Source: Plectrocnemia conspersa (lineage: Eukaryota > Arthropoda > Insecta > Trichoptera > Polycentropodidae). Taken from it: a stretch of DNA of 64,000 bases. The stretch covers positions 62,001 through 126,000 of the forward strand of contig VTFK01000595.1 in NCBI GenBank assembly GCA_009617715.1, given 5' to 3'. Positions 11,640 to 23,138 of this stretch are shown here, in pieces. The translations under genes were made by a program, and so were the position numbers. How positions within the stretch are numbered: the first letter of the stretch is position 1; every line of letters begins with the position of its first letter. The notes beneath the pieces are model-generated. The model did no database searches and was not told where the DNA came from. It worked only from the letters and a program-made list of their open reading frames with translations.

Positions 11640-12530
11640 AAGATAGCAATTATGAAAATAAAAAAAAAAACACTGAAAAATCACTCTCACGCCAACCCAT
11701 CGAATCCGGACTCTGGTGGAATCACACCAAGTTCAGAGATAAGACAACTTTCTGCAAAGGAAAACTAAATGGGTGTACGTCATTGGCAGATGACACCAGT
11801 CACCTTTTCGATACTGATAAGATAATGAAAACACAATTCTTGATAGACAGCGTCGGATCTCTGCGTATTCCCAAAAAAGCAAATTGTGGATAAAAACAGC
11901 CGCACTATACACGATTCGTACGATATTTGTAAATATACGATATACCCATCGCTTCTGAAGACCAGCACGAAGAGCACATGAAACAACTCTTCATCCGACT
12001 GCAGGAATATTGAGTGCAGAGTGAATACTACGGCATCCATTGCGTTCACCACAAGTCCAACCCTTGCGGATGGGCACCCAGCTTTTGACGGCCGGATGAG
12101 CGGGACCCACCCCCAGTAGTGTTAAATATTTATTAATGGAGTTTCAGTAGCATTTCTCAAGTGCTTTCGTTGGTGACCTGCATTGCTTTGCAATTCACGG
12201 ATCATCCCAGTAAGAGCACCACCCCCTTCATTGTAAGGGTGTATATGCTCACCCCTAAGGGGCCGAGCCCTTTGGCCCTGCTTGTGTTACTCCGCTATGC
12301 TTTGTTTGTCATTGGTCGACTTTTTGGGATACCGCGTGTCACAGGCAAGTACCATGCCGCTTCTTAAATGGTTTCAGCCATCTCCGATTATTCTCGCCCC
12401 AACAAAATGAACAAGCTACCACGATTCTTGGGCATGATAAACTTTTATAGAAGGTTTATCGTCTGCGCCTCAACATGTCAACAGCTTCTCATCAATCAAC
12501 TAAGAAGCACGAAAAGCATATACAAACTCA
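11640..12530 (+). pseudogene. Ty3/gypsy retrotransposon fragment (gag end, protease, RT piece)
   Basis: Translation in shifting frames gives a gag C-terminal piece (ESGLWWNHTKFRDKTTFCKG, like the LCWYHxxFGDKAxxC segment of insect gypsy gag, about 11702-11760). Next comes a protease start (HLFDTDKIMKTQFLIDS followed, after a frameshift, by a DLCVFPKK-like run, about 11800-11890). A distant reverse-transcriptase/RNase H junction piece follows (KLPRFLGMINFYRRFIVCAS, about 12411-12470). Most of RT and all of integrase are missing. The GC-richer block at 11290-11600 could be an LTR remnant, but no second copy is seen. Inactive. Confidence 0.65.
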
Positions 12531-12605
12531 ATAATATTGTATAAAATTAATTATTCGACAATACGTTAGCGAAATTATTAGAACTGCAGAACCTTCTATC
12601 CGGTT

Positions 12606-14045
12606 CTAACGGTTCCCAACCTGTGGTACGCGTACCACTGGTGGTACGCGAGTGGATAGTTGGTGATACGCGAAAATTAATGAGTAATGGCGGACATAAA
12701 AAGAAAAAAAAATCAGTTTTCAGAAAATTATCATTTAAACTATTGTATTTTTCCTAAATGTAATTTTTCAGAAAAGCTCAATGACGATCTTTAATGTTAA
12801 TGATAAAATTGAAAGTATGATTAAGAAATTAGATTTTTGGAAACAATGTATCGAAAACAATTAACTGGAAGTATTCAAAGCTCTACATACTTTTTTGGTT
12901 TAAAATAAGGTTAGCTTGTCTCAAGATTTACGAAAACATATAATAGTTCATTTAACAGGATTAAAATTGTCTTTCATGGAGTATTTTACAAAACCCGAAA
13001 ACAAAATAATAATTGGATTTCAAACCCCTTCTATGCAGAAAATTTAGAAAAAGCTTCATCGTTATCAATAAAAGATAAAGAAAATTTAATAGACTTATCA
13101 AGTGACAAAACTATACAAGTACAATTCGAACGAAACAATCTAATTAATTTTTGGTTATACATGGATAAAGAATATCAAGAACTTTCTGAATAAGCTCTCA
13201 AATTCTTATTACCGTTCACTAGTACGGAATTAGTAGAAAGAGCTTTTTCTTCATGTTTTTTTTAAAAAATAAGTATTGAAACAAATTGGACGCAGGTGTA
13301 GATTTAAGGGTATATCTCACATCTATTGAACCAAATTTAAAAAAATTATGTTCTTCGAAACAAGCACAAGGATCACAAGCACAAGGATGTGTTTATATTT
13401 TCGTAGAATTTGTTTAAAAATTAAACTTTTAACCTGATAACAATGTATTTAGCAACACTTTCATAACTATTATTTTCGATATTAAATAGAAAATTTCGGT
13501 AGTAAAAATATTTTTAAATACAATTTCATTAATATTATTATATTTAAAACAAAAATTTCGCCTGCGGCGCTACTGTAAGTTTGTAAAAATGAAAGTGTAA
13601 ATTGTCTCTTTTTCATCAGAAGAATTTTTACATTTACCGTGTTTAATTAATTTTAAATACATATATTTTCTAATAATATCGGTATTTTTTTTTAATAATA
13701 ATAATTTATTATAATTTTATATAATTTTTTTTAATAAAAAATAGTTGTTAAAAAAAATACTTCTTTAAATGTCTTGGTTTTGAATTTCGACAAGAAATAA
13801 GCTTCGGCACCTTTTATTTAAAAAAAAAATATTGTGATATGTAAAGTAACAGAAAAAATAAAACCTTTTTGAATTTTTTTTAAATTTAAATAAATTGAGT
13901 TATGGGAAATATAGTCACCCTATAAAATTTATAATGCAAATAGAATGACAAATTTCTCGAAATACAATCGTTTTTACGAAGTGGTACAATTAAATGTGAT
14001 GTACTACCAAGTGGTATGCGAGCCAAAAAAGGTTGGGAAACGCTG
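12606..14045 (+). mobile_element. hAT element (SCAND3/ZBED-like transposase remnant) with terminal inverted repeats
   Basis: The ends GGTTCCCAACC (12611-12621) and GGTTGGGAA (14031-14039) are inverted, and sub-terminal GGTACGCG/GGTATGCG motifs occur at both ends. Inside, 12780-13430 translates with stops and shifts to a hAT transposase C-terminal half: KVSLSQDLRKHIIVHL, then LSSDKTIQVQFERNNLINFW, then a LPFTSTELVERAFSS box typical of hAT dimerisation regions, and SIETNWTQV. The N-terminal BED finger and the catalytic core are mostly missing. A clean 8-bp target duplication could not be fixed because the outermost bases are degraded. Confidence 0.7.
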
Positions 14046-14214
14046 ATCTAAATTACTAGAAATTAAAAAAAATTGAAGGTATTAAAATTTTATCAGCTGA
14101 TAAATAAAATACATCAGTTATTTTAATCAAAAATTATTATGAAAATAAAATTCTAAAAAAAATAGGTAACGGCCCCATTTAATATCTAGAAAGTAAAATT
14201 TAAACTTATTTACA

Positions 14215-14889
14215 AAACATCTTTTCTAAATGAAACCATACACGAAAAAAATCCACGTTGAAAATTTTCCAGAATCCCTAGATTTGATCAAAAACGGAAA
14301 ATTTATAAAAACTATACCTTTAAAACATATTGTTAGCGCAGTTGAAGCACCTATTCAAAAACTGGCAAAATTTTAGTAAAACGATTTCAACCTCAAAATG
14401 AGGATATGAAATCATATACATATTTAAAATTCTTATGCAATAACTTGAAAGAGCTTCTATAGGATCACCTTTGACGGCAATTATTGCAAACATTTTAATG
14501 AAAGATTTCGAAATTAGAGTATTAAAAAAATTGAATTTAAACAATAAGGTTGATTACGATATGTATATGACATATTTGTAATATGTTCGATGAATTGCAG
14601 AAAAGATAATAATAATTGGTCAAAAAACCGTAAGATTTCACAAAGAAAAATAAAACATAGAAACGCGATAAAATGTTTTCATGAAAAATTAACTTTAGCA
14701 AACCATACTTTTGATAAAAATCCCCATATACACTTGGATACAATAAAAATTTTAGGCAAAATTAAAAATCCATTTTTTAAAAATTATAGAAAAGCAATTG
14801 AAATCGAAATTGTAAAAAAAATAGCACTAAATAAAAGAGACGAGCCGAAAACACTTTTAAATACACGATTACCGGTTTTATATTTTTAA
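14215..14889 (+). pseudogene. Penelope-like retroelement remnant (RT fragment joined to GIY-YIG region)
   Basis: Position 14453 onward reads RASIGSPLTAIIANILMKDF, matching the conserved GxxMGSPLSPxxAxIFMxxxE region of Penelope-like reverse transcriptases. After a stop, 14590-14889 gives a C-terminal segment with LTLANHTFDKNPHIHLDT, then KNYRKAIEIEIVKK and a final LPVLYF, fitting the GIY-YIG endonuclease end (LAxHxxxxxHxxxxxxTKIL..EAxxI) of this group. The catalytic YADD and the GIY-YIG motifs themselves are deleted. A related remnant is at 49490-50160. It lies only about 260 bp before the second B56-like gene. Confidence 0.6.
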
Positions 14890-15046
14890 AAAGCTAAATT
14901 AGATTTTAATAAAATTTACACGAATATAAATACATTTAAACATACCAATTTGAAAATGAATGCACTATATTTTTAAAGTCTTAATTGTTTCGTGTATGTG
15001 TACGTTGAGCAGGATTTTTTTTTATGTGGCAATGTCGCAAAGCAAC

Positions 15047-15053
15047 TATAAAA
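15047..15053 (+). promoter_or_regulatory. TATA box candidate for the 15149 gene
   Basis: TATAAAA sits about 100 bp before the ATG, followed by a GC-richer stretch suited to a 5'UTR. The predicted start of transcription would be near 15078. Confidence 0.45.
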
Positions 15054-15148
15054 TCGCGACATTGTTTTCTAGTGCGTCTGAGCTGTCGCCGTGGCCGGAC
15101 GTCTGCGTTGCGCATTGGCATAAATAAAAGCGCCTCCGACACGAAAAA

Positions 15149-16042
15149 ATGGAAGACGCTCGCCTTTTACATTATATAAATAAGTCTTGGACTTGCTCGA
15201 TTATCGGAGAAAAGGAGGACTATATAATGGCTGCCGCTAATCTAATCGAGATACGTAAAAGGCCGTTCGATCCACAAATTTATTCCGAAATTGGCACTAT
15301 GCTCACCTTCAACATCCTCGAGAAGCATCAACAATACGCGGAAACCAACAGATGGAAGTGCCGTGACGAGCTTCTGGATCTGTTCGTAACATTTCTTGCG
15401 AGCGAGCATTTCAACGCGTCTCTATGGACGAACTTCATCAACAAGGATTTACTGATAAGATTATCGCAATTGTATTACTGCTACGACGACGATGTGATTG
15501 ATCAAACAAGCAACGTGTTTTACAACATCTACAAACTGTATCCTGCACTCAGAGATGACATCATGGAGGAGTCAGGCAACTTGATCCTGACGGCATTATA
15601 CGACACCAAAAACTTCAACTATATTTCGGAGCTTCTTGAAAATATCATATTGTTGGTGAACCACTTCAAACTGGACCTCGGCGGAAAGGAAACACGGTAC
15701 TATAACAAAATTATACTTCCTCTTTTTTATACCAAACATTTACCTGACTACGCTGAAAACCTCGTCGAACTTATCGATGTGTACACGACGGCGCATCCGA
15801 CGTTGGTGTCCGACACCATCAAGAGTATCGTCAGACGTTGGCCAACTATGGATGAAGATCAACACTTTTCATTTTTGGAAGCCATTCACGAGCTATTGAA
15901 AAAAATAAACCTTTCTCTGTGTGCTGCTCCGCCAATGACGGCATTATATACACGTTTGGGTATCGCCACTCGAATCGGAAATAACAAGATCAAGACTAAA
16001 GCTGAGGAAATAATCGGATATCTTGAAAATCAATATTCTTAA
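15149..16042 (+). CDS. PP2A B56-like regulatory subunit paralog 2 (short, intronless)
   Basis: The 297-residue protein is a clear relative of PP2A B56. In order: RPFDPQIYSEIGTMLTFNIL (38-57), FINKDLLIRLSQLYYCY (96-112, like YIDQKFVLQLLELF), SNVFYNIYKLYPALRDDI (121-138, like the HRIYGKFLGLRAYI helix), ILTALYDTKNFNYISELLE (146-164), KIILPLFYTKHLPDY (177-191, like VLLPLHKVKSLSVYH), and RWPTMDEDQHFSFLEAIHEL (220-239, like [20 protein letters not shown]). It ends where B56 has the ERALYYWNNEYI region, so roughly the last 100 residues of the core are absent. Of the LxxIxE-pocket positions, H187 and R188 become Y125 and N126, while Y190 (Y128) and R197 (R135) remain. The start ATG has an A at -3 and G at +4. 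The frame is intact with no introns, pointing to retroposition or loss of introns in an ancestor. It is the sister of the gene at 23139-24065. Confidence 0.85.
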   Translation: MEDARLLHYINKSWTCSIIGEKEDYIMAAANLIEIRKRPFDPQIYSEIGTMLTFNILEKHQQYAETNRWKCRDELLDLFVTFLASEHFNASLWTNFINKDLLIRLSQLYYCYDDDVIDQTSNVFYNIYKLYPALRDDIMEESGNLILTALYDTKNFNYISELLENIILLVNHFKLDLGGKETRYYNKIILPLFYTKHLPDYAENLVELIDVYTTAHPTLVSDTIKSIVRRWPTMDEDQHFSFLEAIHELLKKINLSLCAAPPMTALYTRLGIATRIGNNKIKTKAEEIIGYLENQYS

Positions 16043-16128
16043 ACGAAATCATCTGCAACATATTATACACGTTTATTATGTTTTACTTTTTCTATGTATA
16101 ATATTATATAATTATTAATGTTGATGAT

Positions 16129-16134
16129 AATAAA
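16129..16134 (+). terminator. Poly(A) signal for the 15149 gene
   Basis: AATAAA about 87 bp after the TAA stop at 16040-16042. Confidence 0.6.
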
Positions 16135-16139
16135 TAATG

Positions 16140-18555
16140 AAGATTTAATTTGATTCAATGAATTTTATTTATAAACGGCATATTAAACCCTAACATATTT
16201 AAAAAAATAATGATATGTAGCTTCTTTGCAAAATAATGGTTAATATAGATAAACAAATCTGAAAATAATTTTATAGTTATAGATTTACATATTTAATAAT
16301 ATAAAACACGTTTTTTTTTATATAAATATAAACATACGAAGTCTACAAAAATAAAAGTTGCATATAATTAATTTATAATATTTTAGCTTTCATACTTGGC
16401 TTCATCGATCGTTTTATTTTTATATAGTACATGTTTTGTTTCTTCTAAAATAGATTCCAGTATAATTGTTGATATAAAAATAACATTCAAAGTAAAAATT
16501 CGCAATACAAAATTAATTACTTTTTTAAAAAGTTATTTAAAAATTTACACGAGTACCTACTCACAAAAGAAACGATGACGTATACATTTGCAGAAGAACG
16601 TGATATATAAAATAAAATGAACACCAACGCATATCTGATTTTGATGACATATACCATAAAGCAGAAATTCCCAACCCTATGCTCGCGAAGTCATTTGCAT
16701 ATGCTCCGAGAATGTTATAATATTATAATTAATTTATTAGTTTTTTGTCATTTTCATTTTACAATATGAAACTTTTAAGTAATTATTTTTTGAACAATTA
16801 TGATGACAATTTTTGCAACATTTCATCAACGTCGTTGTGCGTTGTCACTTATTGATCGTATTGAATTTCATGTATTTCATACATTACATAATAATGTTTG
16901 TTTTTCAACTGTTATACATACACCAAACTGAATCCAAATAAAAAATAATGAATTATGAAATTCATCGTAGATTGAAAAGAAACGTAACTTTATTAAAAAT
17001 CAAGATAATAAATTCGCTCGTTACAATGCATTGTTATAAATAACATAACATCGAACATCATTTCTAAACTAAATATAATTTAATAAAAGTCATCCTATTA
17101 AAAGTGATTTAAGAAAAATCAATCATTTGAAGACAAGTTTACATACTCAGCGATCGATTTTTACCAGACAATTATACTAATATTTCCTTCAAAATAACCT
17201 ATTTACGGACGGCGAAATAATTAAAGCTTTTTGCCTGTTGCGGATTCGTCGCTTAAAAGATTTTGGCAATACAAGTTTTACGATTAACAAATAACACGGC
17301 TAAAAAAAAGTATTAGAAATTAAATAGATTTTAAAACTTCCGAGTGGTTCTCAATATATAATAAATCAGATACCGTCATAGTGACCTAGTATATAAAACC
17401 TTTGCCAATGAAAGAGAAAACAATGGGTAAAGTTATTAATAATATTTTTAAAACATAGACAACTAAAATCATTGCGTCTCTACACGTTGTCTGCGATTAT
17501 AGCGTTGTATGCTAAAAACCCATCCTTTAATCATATCATTGATGTGGTTATTAAAATAATTAATAGTATTCGAGCAAATACTTTTGCACATCAGATGTTT
17601 ATACCCTGCTCGACATTGAAAGATGCGTGAATGACATTATCTTACACACCGGAATAAGTTGGGTAAGTAAAGGAAAATTTATAAAAGATTTATTTTATAT
17701 ATTTTACTTTTAATAATGCATTGGTCAATGGACCTTTTTGAAACAAACGTCACTAAAAAGCTAAATAATTTGCATCTTGAATTTAAGTAAAGGGAAGGAA
17801 AGTTCAAATGATAAGCTCCATAAAATCATTAAAAGTAAAATTAGTGTTATGAATGTATATTATTTTAAGAATATCTATTTCGAACATTTCATTTATTATC
17901 TATAAAATTGTTGGTACAATTTGAATTTTGTCGAATCCACCAATTGATTTTCTCTTTTAGAAATCATTTTCCGATACATATGAAAATTACCGAAATGGAT
18001 GACTCGAATGAAAAAAGATTAAGAAAATTAAGCAAGATACCAAGATGTTGAATTGGAAATATTCTCTGTCATAAAAATATCGATTTCTACACGTAAATCA
18101 AAAAACTTTTTAGATCTGCATCTGTACTTAACCAGCTAGCAAATGAGGAGTAAATAACATCCTTAAACTCGATTTGTTTCAAAGTTGAGCAATGTGTTTT
18201 GAAAGAAATTTGGATGTGATTTAAAAAAATGCATTTTATATTTTTATTTGTATAAAATTTATTCTTTTTTTTTGCAACTGGACTGCATATCAGCAAGTAT
18301 GGCCGCAGAAACAAGGCAAAATAGGCCGTTTACGGCCCGCGGGCCGCAGGTTGTCGTAATGAAGATACTGATGCTGATATAAATGAGTGGAAATTGATTG
18401 AAAAATAGGAACAATATAGAATTAAGATATGATGTATGAAAATACGATTAGAATGCAGCCTAAAATATTTTATGTGAAATAAAGGGGCTAAGATTTTTCT
18501 TAACATCGGATATATGTATATTGTATGTATAAATAAATCTAAATTTTAATAATAA
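16140..18555. other. Gene-free AT-rich stretch with a hAT-type end
   Basis: No coding region supported. Around 18333-18350 the sequence ACGGCCCGCGGGCCGCAGG is a degenerate copy of a hAT-type terminal segment also seen at 34984-35013 and 51131-51150. No partner end is found nearby. Confidence 0.4.
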
Positions 18556-19075
18556 AGGGTGTTTAAAAAATAACGCAAGATTTGAATTTGCGAAGTAAAT
18601 ATTGGCAACCATGAAAAAAAAAGTGACAGCTGAGAGCTTAGTGTTAGTAAAAATGGAGCATTACACGATACAACAACGTGTTTTCATTATTGAACAATAT
18701 CTCAAAAATAATGAAAGTTTAGCGGACGCAATTCGAAAATTTAATACAAAATATTTTAAGTTATTCAACTGCGAAGAGATTAATTGAAAAATTCAGAGAG
18801 ACTGGATCAGTTGGAGACGCTAAACACACTAGTCGTACAAAAATAAGTCGTTTAAATGTCAATATCGAAGCAGTGCGTGAGAGTGTTGGTGAAAATCCGG
18901 AACATCAATTCGGCGTCGTGGACAAGAATTGCAAATTTCAAGAAGCTCTTTACAACGTATACTCACAAAAGATCTGTGTCTCCATTAAATTAACACAACA
19001 TCTGAAACCTAATGACCATGCACAGCGAAGAGAGTTCGTTGAATTTAATTTTGTTCGCTAATTTTGGGACACCCT
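18556..19075 (+). mobile_element. Mariner-type deletion derivative with DUF4817-like N-terminus
   Basis: The ends AGGGTGTTTAAAAAATAACGC and, inverted, AGGGTGTCCCAAAATTAGCG form terminal inverted repeats. Inside is the start of a transposase: MEHYTIQQRVFIIEQYLKNN (from 18653; the ORF starts at 18611), NESLADAIRKFNTKY, then after a frameshift RLIEKFRETGSVGDAKHT and SRLNVNIEAVRESVGENPE. The last piece (LKPNDHAQRREFVEF, 18998-19048) comes directly before the right end. This order matches the N-terminal helix-turn-helix part of a transposase family common in insects. The whole DDE catalytic domain is missing, so this 520-bp copy is non-autonomous. No clear target duplication is visible. Confidence 0.75.
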
Positions 19076-22000
19076 ATATTAATAATTATCAGATTAAGAA
19101 TATAATGATATTGTTAATATTTTGCTAAGCGAAAATTAACCAGAAAACTGAAAAAAATATTATATTATGAAAGTAAAAGTACAAAAATATTCTATAATTA
19201 ATAAAAATCAGTTATATTATTTTCCTTGACATTTGAAATAAATTTACCTGATCCTTGCAGTAAGCGTTGAATGGTTTTTTGTTAATGTTTAATCGAACTT
19301 TGACATACATTGTATAGGACAACTTCAGTAATGTGCATTAAGAACAAATTAATATAATGCGATTTATCGAAAGTATAATAATATTGTGTAATTTTGGATG
19401 GATTTCCATAAAGATAAAAACTCTACTAAAATGTAAAATTACACGTTTATTTTATCTGTAGTTTCTTCATATAAGTACCGTTCATATAGCAAAAATAGCA
19501 AATCCAATAAAATTATAAATAATAGCAAATCCAAATTTTAGCGGCTCTCTTTGGCACCATCAAGAATGCGTATATAGACACACGTATTCACTATAAACAT
19601 AAGGTTTGTTTACTTTAAATATCCTTGACTCGATCTTTCCAATTGAAATTTGCTCTTGTGTTAGTTTTTAATCAGCATGATATTCTGATAATCTTTGTTT
19701 ATTTAAAGTCTGTGTGTAGTTCTTAGTTCAAGTAAATGAAATACGTTGTTTTCAATCGTCTATCGTATGTAGGATAACCCCATTATTTATTTATAACTAC
19801 TATTCAAATTTTAATTTTACCGATTGCTTTGAATTACGGCAATGTTGCAATACAAATTTTATTTGTTAAATATAATATTGTAAAAATTGCAAGGCAAAAC
19901 GTTATTCATTCCTCCGGTTTAATTTTAGAGGTTTTTCAATGAAAGCTGAATTAGCAACTTTTCGAGGCAGCACGTGAACATAATTCGAGAAACAATGAAC
20001 AATCATTTAACATAACGGCAATTTTAATTATGAAACTATTTAGTTGTAAATGCTAGAAAATGAGCTTCTGGCGATATACACATTTCAATTGTATTGCATA
20101 CGTTGACATTTTCAGGCGGCGCAGTCATCGAAAAAAACCCCTTTGTTTGATTAGATACTGGCTATGATTGTTTCACGAAATAAAGTACAGTTGACTGGTA
20201 ATTTCGTTATTCGATTTTAAGGTATTCATTTTTTTTCATAAGACCAGCATTAAAAATAACTTGTGATACTTGATAACGTACAAAGTATGTTATCTGGCAA
20301 GTTTCAAATTACGATTGCGCGAGGTAGTGTTATTTTACAAAGCAAAGTGTAAAATGACGCTACTACTATCGAGTTTGTTAAACGAAATGTAAAATGACGC
20401 TACTACATTGTTCAAAAATATTTTTATATTATAATTAAGCTTACAACAAAATAATAGTGTACATAAAGATAAATTTACATGAAAGACAGATAAATATGTG
20501 AAAAAAGTTTTTTTACTCGAATATCGAATATATATAAAGGAACTCTATTGCATAATGTTACATATGCTTAGACGTTGTGTTTTCATAATATTCCGATAGA
20601 TGCGTCTGTATGCGTGATAATGCCATTAAAAAAAATCATTAGGCGAAAATGTGTCACATTTTTGAGAATTTCAACATTTGTTTTCATTGGTGCTAGTGGA
20701 TATAAAACGAAATAAAATTAATTTATATACTCCAAAAAGGTTAGTCTACCATTGTTTATTTATTTTTGACTTCTATTTTTTCATATTTAAAATCTATAGT
20801 AAATTATGAATAAATATTTAAAATCCATAGTAATATAAAAAATATTTTTAAGGTTGAAAAAAATATTTAGAATAAATTTTGAAATTTTATTCTGAAACTT
20901 TATAATTTAAAAAATATATAAATTAGTGTTATACAATTTTGTGTAGTTTCCTTTCAAATGCATCAGTAAGAGGGATTTTTGCAACACTATGTGTTTAGTA
21001 GTTGGTTGGTAATGAATAGTACTTATTTTGAAACCTTGCACCTTTTTGTTGAAAATGTTTTTTCAAGCGAAACTTTAAAAATTCTCTAAAAACTATAACT
21101 TTAAATTGCCAACATTCGTTATTTAAAATTTAAGTACATATTTTTTTGTATAGAGAAGCTAATACAAATCCACATTATTTATATTATATTTTAAATCCCG
21201 TATAAACTAAACATATTTAAAAAAAGATTTTTTTTAGAATTTTAAGATTTTTATACATATTTTGATAAGTGTTTTACAATTTAAAACGTTAAAATCAATT
21301 TCGAAGTTCTTTCTAAAGTGCGCCCAAAACTGGGATTTCCCTTTTAAATTTGCGTACATGTGACAGTTCTTCTGTCACCTGGCAAGCGCTCGCTGCGCCC
21401 ATTTCTGTGCAATTAAATAAACAGTGAAATATGTTATAATCGCGGCGTTTTTCTTACAAAGTGGCAAATGAAGATGATTCAATGAGATGTAGCTTTTAGA
21501 ATTATAGACAATATAATTAAAACTATAAATTACGAGCGTGCCAGTAAGTCTTTGGTTATGTGAATAATATATCACGGCTATTCTAACAAAATTACTATTG
21601 ATTTTCTAGGATCAAATATTAAAAAACAAACAGCAGTGATTTGGAAATTAAATTTACTACTTATTAGTAATATTGTGTTCAGTGTTTAACTTTTGATAGC
21701 AGTCTTATTGTTTTTAATTATTTTTCAGAAGCAATGATGAAACAATTGATGACAATCTACAACGTAGAATTGTTATATATAAACAAAGAGAGAATCGTTT
21801 TATGTTGAAGGCACTGTCAGCAAGTATTATTTTTTTATAAAGAACATAATACATAAGTTTTATGTAACTGAATATCTTGAATTTGGATATTCCTAAAGAG
21901 GAATGATGGCACAGAACAAAAATTGAATAAAAACCATTACGTATACATACATATTTTGCCACATAGGAATTAAAACTAAGCCACTCTTAGATATTTTGGC

Positions 22001-22154
22001 TATCGATTATTCCAGGCATGCAATCACATCCAATATCCAAGAAACTACACATATGTACATATATTGCGAGTCATCACTCGGAACGGAACGATCTAGGTGA
22101 AATTTTTTGCCACAATAATGATTTTATTTTATTTTGCTGTAACCAAGCTTCTTC
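19076..22154. other. Gene-free AT-rich stretch
   Basis: No gene supported. An 18-bp unit GTAAAATGACGCTACTAC occurs twice (about 20350 and 20391), with unrelated sequence between. ORFs of 66 and 82 codons at 21375-21962 show no recognised motif and lie in low-complexity AT-rich DNA. Confidence 0.4.
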
Positions 22155-22780
22155 AACAAAATAACCGACTGCATCACAATCATTGTCACGCGATCGTCTT
22201 AAAAAATAGTATCCCCAAATAGCAATATACAAAAAAATACGTTTTATTAGCATTTATACGGTTCGATCGACATTAACCTCAAAATTCATACGTACCAAGT
22301 ATGTACTATTACATGTTCACGTTTAATTCGAGTTATTATATTCAGTCAAATCTAATGAATATATACATTAAATTGGAAGCAAGGATAATGTTTATGTATT
22401 ATAAAAGAAAAAACTCACTTTTCAGCCTCGGATCCCGTCGCCAGGAATTCAAAATTTGAAGATTTAATTTCGATTGTTTTTATAATTGTTTATTTAGTTT
22501 AATCAATGTATTCTTCTAGTCCTCAACACAATATGTATATATTTCATTTTCATAGTTATAACACACCTACTTAATTTGCAATCCAATTATTTATATTCAG
22601 TCAAATGACGAATTAGTGAAAATTATTGTCGTGTAGCAAAATTTTATTAATAAATAATAACTATTTAAAAGTGTTGTAATGGTACTGTCAGCCATCTTGT
22701 TTTATATTTGAATGCTTATTTTTCATTGGTCGAAACAACAGAACGCATTACCGGCGGCTCGAAATTTAATCGGAGCATAT
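22155..22780 (-). repeat. Unclassified dispersed repeat, copy 1 (inverted mate at 48388-49160)
   Basis: Reverse-complementing this stretch gives a sequence collinear with 48388-49160. Shared blocks include GCCGCCGGTAATGCGTTCTG, the CAAGATGGCTGACAGTACC-type segment, TGTGTTGAGGACTAGAAG, the GGCCTCGG..CCCGTCGCCAG block, and GACAATGATTGTGAT near the end. No ORF. It carries one copy of the approximately 155-bp unit that is tandemly doubled in the mate. No clear inverted or long terminal repeats, so the class is open (old MITE, Helitron or SINE-like). Confidence 0.65.
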
Positions 22781-22910
22781 GTGTATATGTTGTATATATA
22801 TATATGTGTGTGTATGTAAATGTATGTTAAAAATACTAGAACAAGTAAAAGAAGATTCCATATCGTTTTCTTTCGTCTCTTTTTAGTGATACCTTTTAGG
22901 TAAGCAAAAG

Positions 22911-22917
22911 TATAAAA
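22911..22917 (+). promoter_or_regulatory. TATA box candidate for the 23139 gene
   Basis: TATAAAA 228 bp upstream of the ATG, in a small GC-richer block. It would give a 5'UTR of about 200 bp. Confidence 0.35.
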
Positions 22918-23138
22918 GGTATGCAATGGCGAATATATTATTTATTTAAATCAATTATTCATTTATGTAAAAATTATTTTAATAAAATTAACTTTAAGAT
23001 TTGTTAAAATTATCGGGCGTTGAGAGTCGCGGGTTTGGTACCACTGGTCAGTAAAACCCAGTGTATTAGGTAATGCAAATTTGCGATTAGTAATGTTCGT
23101 ACCGCTATCAGAGGAAGTCGCGGGGTCATCGCTGCACC

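Noticed and set aside
20348..20410. Possible CRISPR-like repeats GTAAAATGACGCTACTAC
   Set aside because: Only two copies in eukaryotic DNA with no array structure; simple local duplication.
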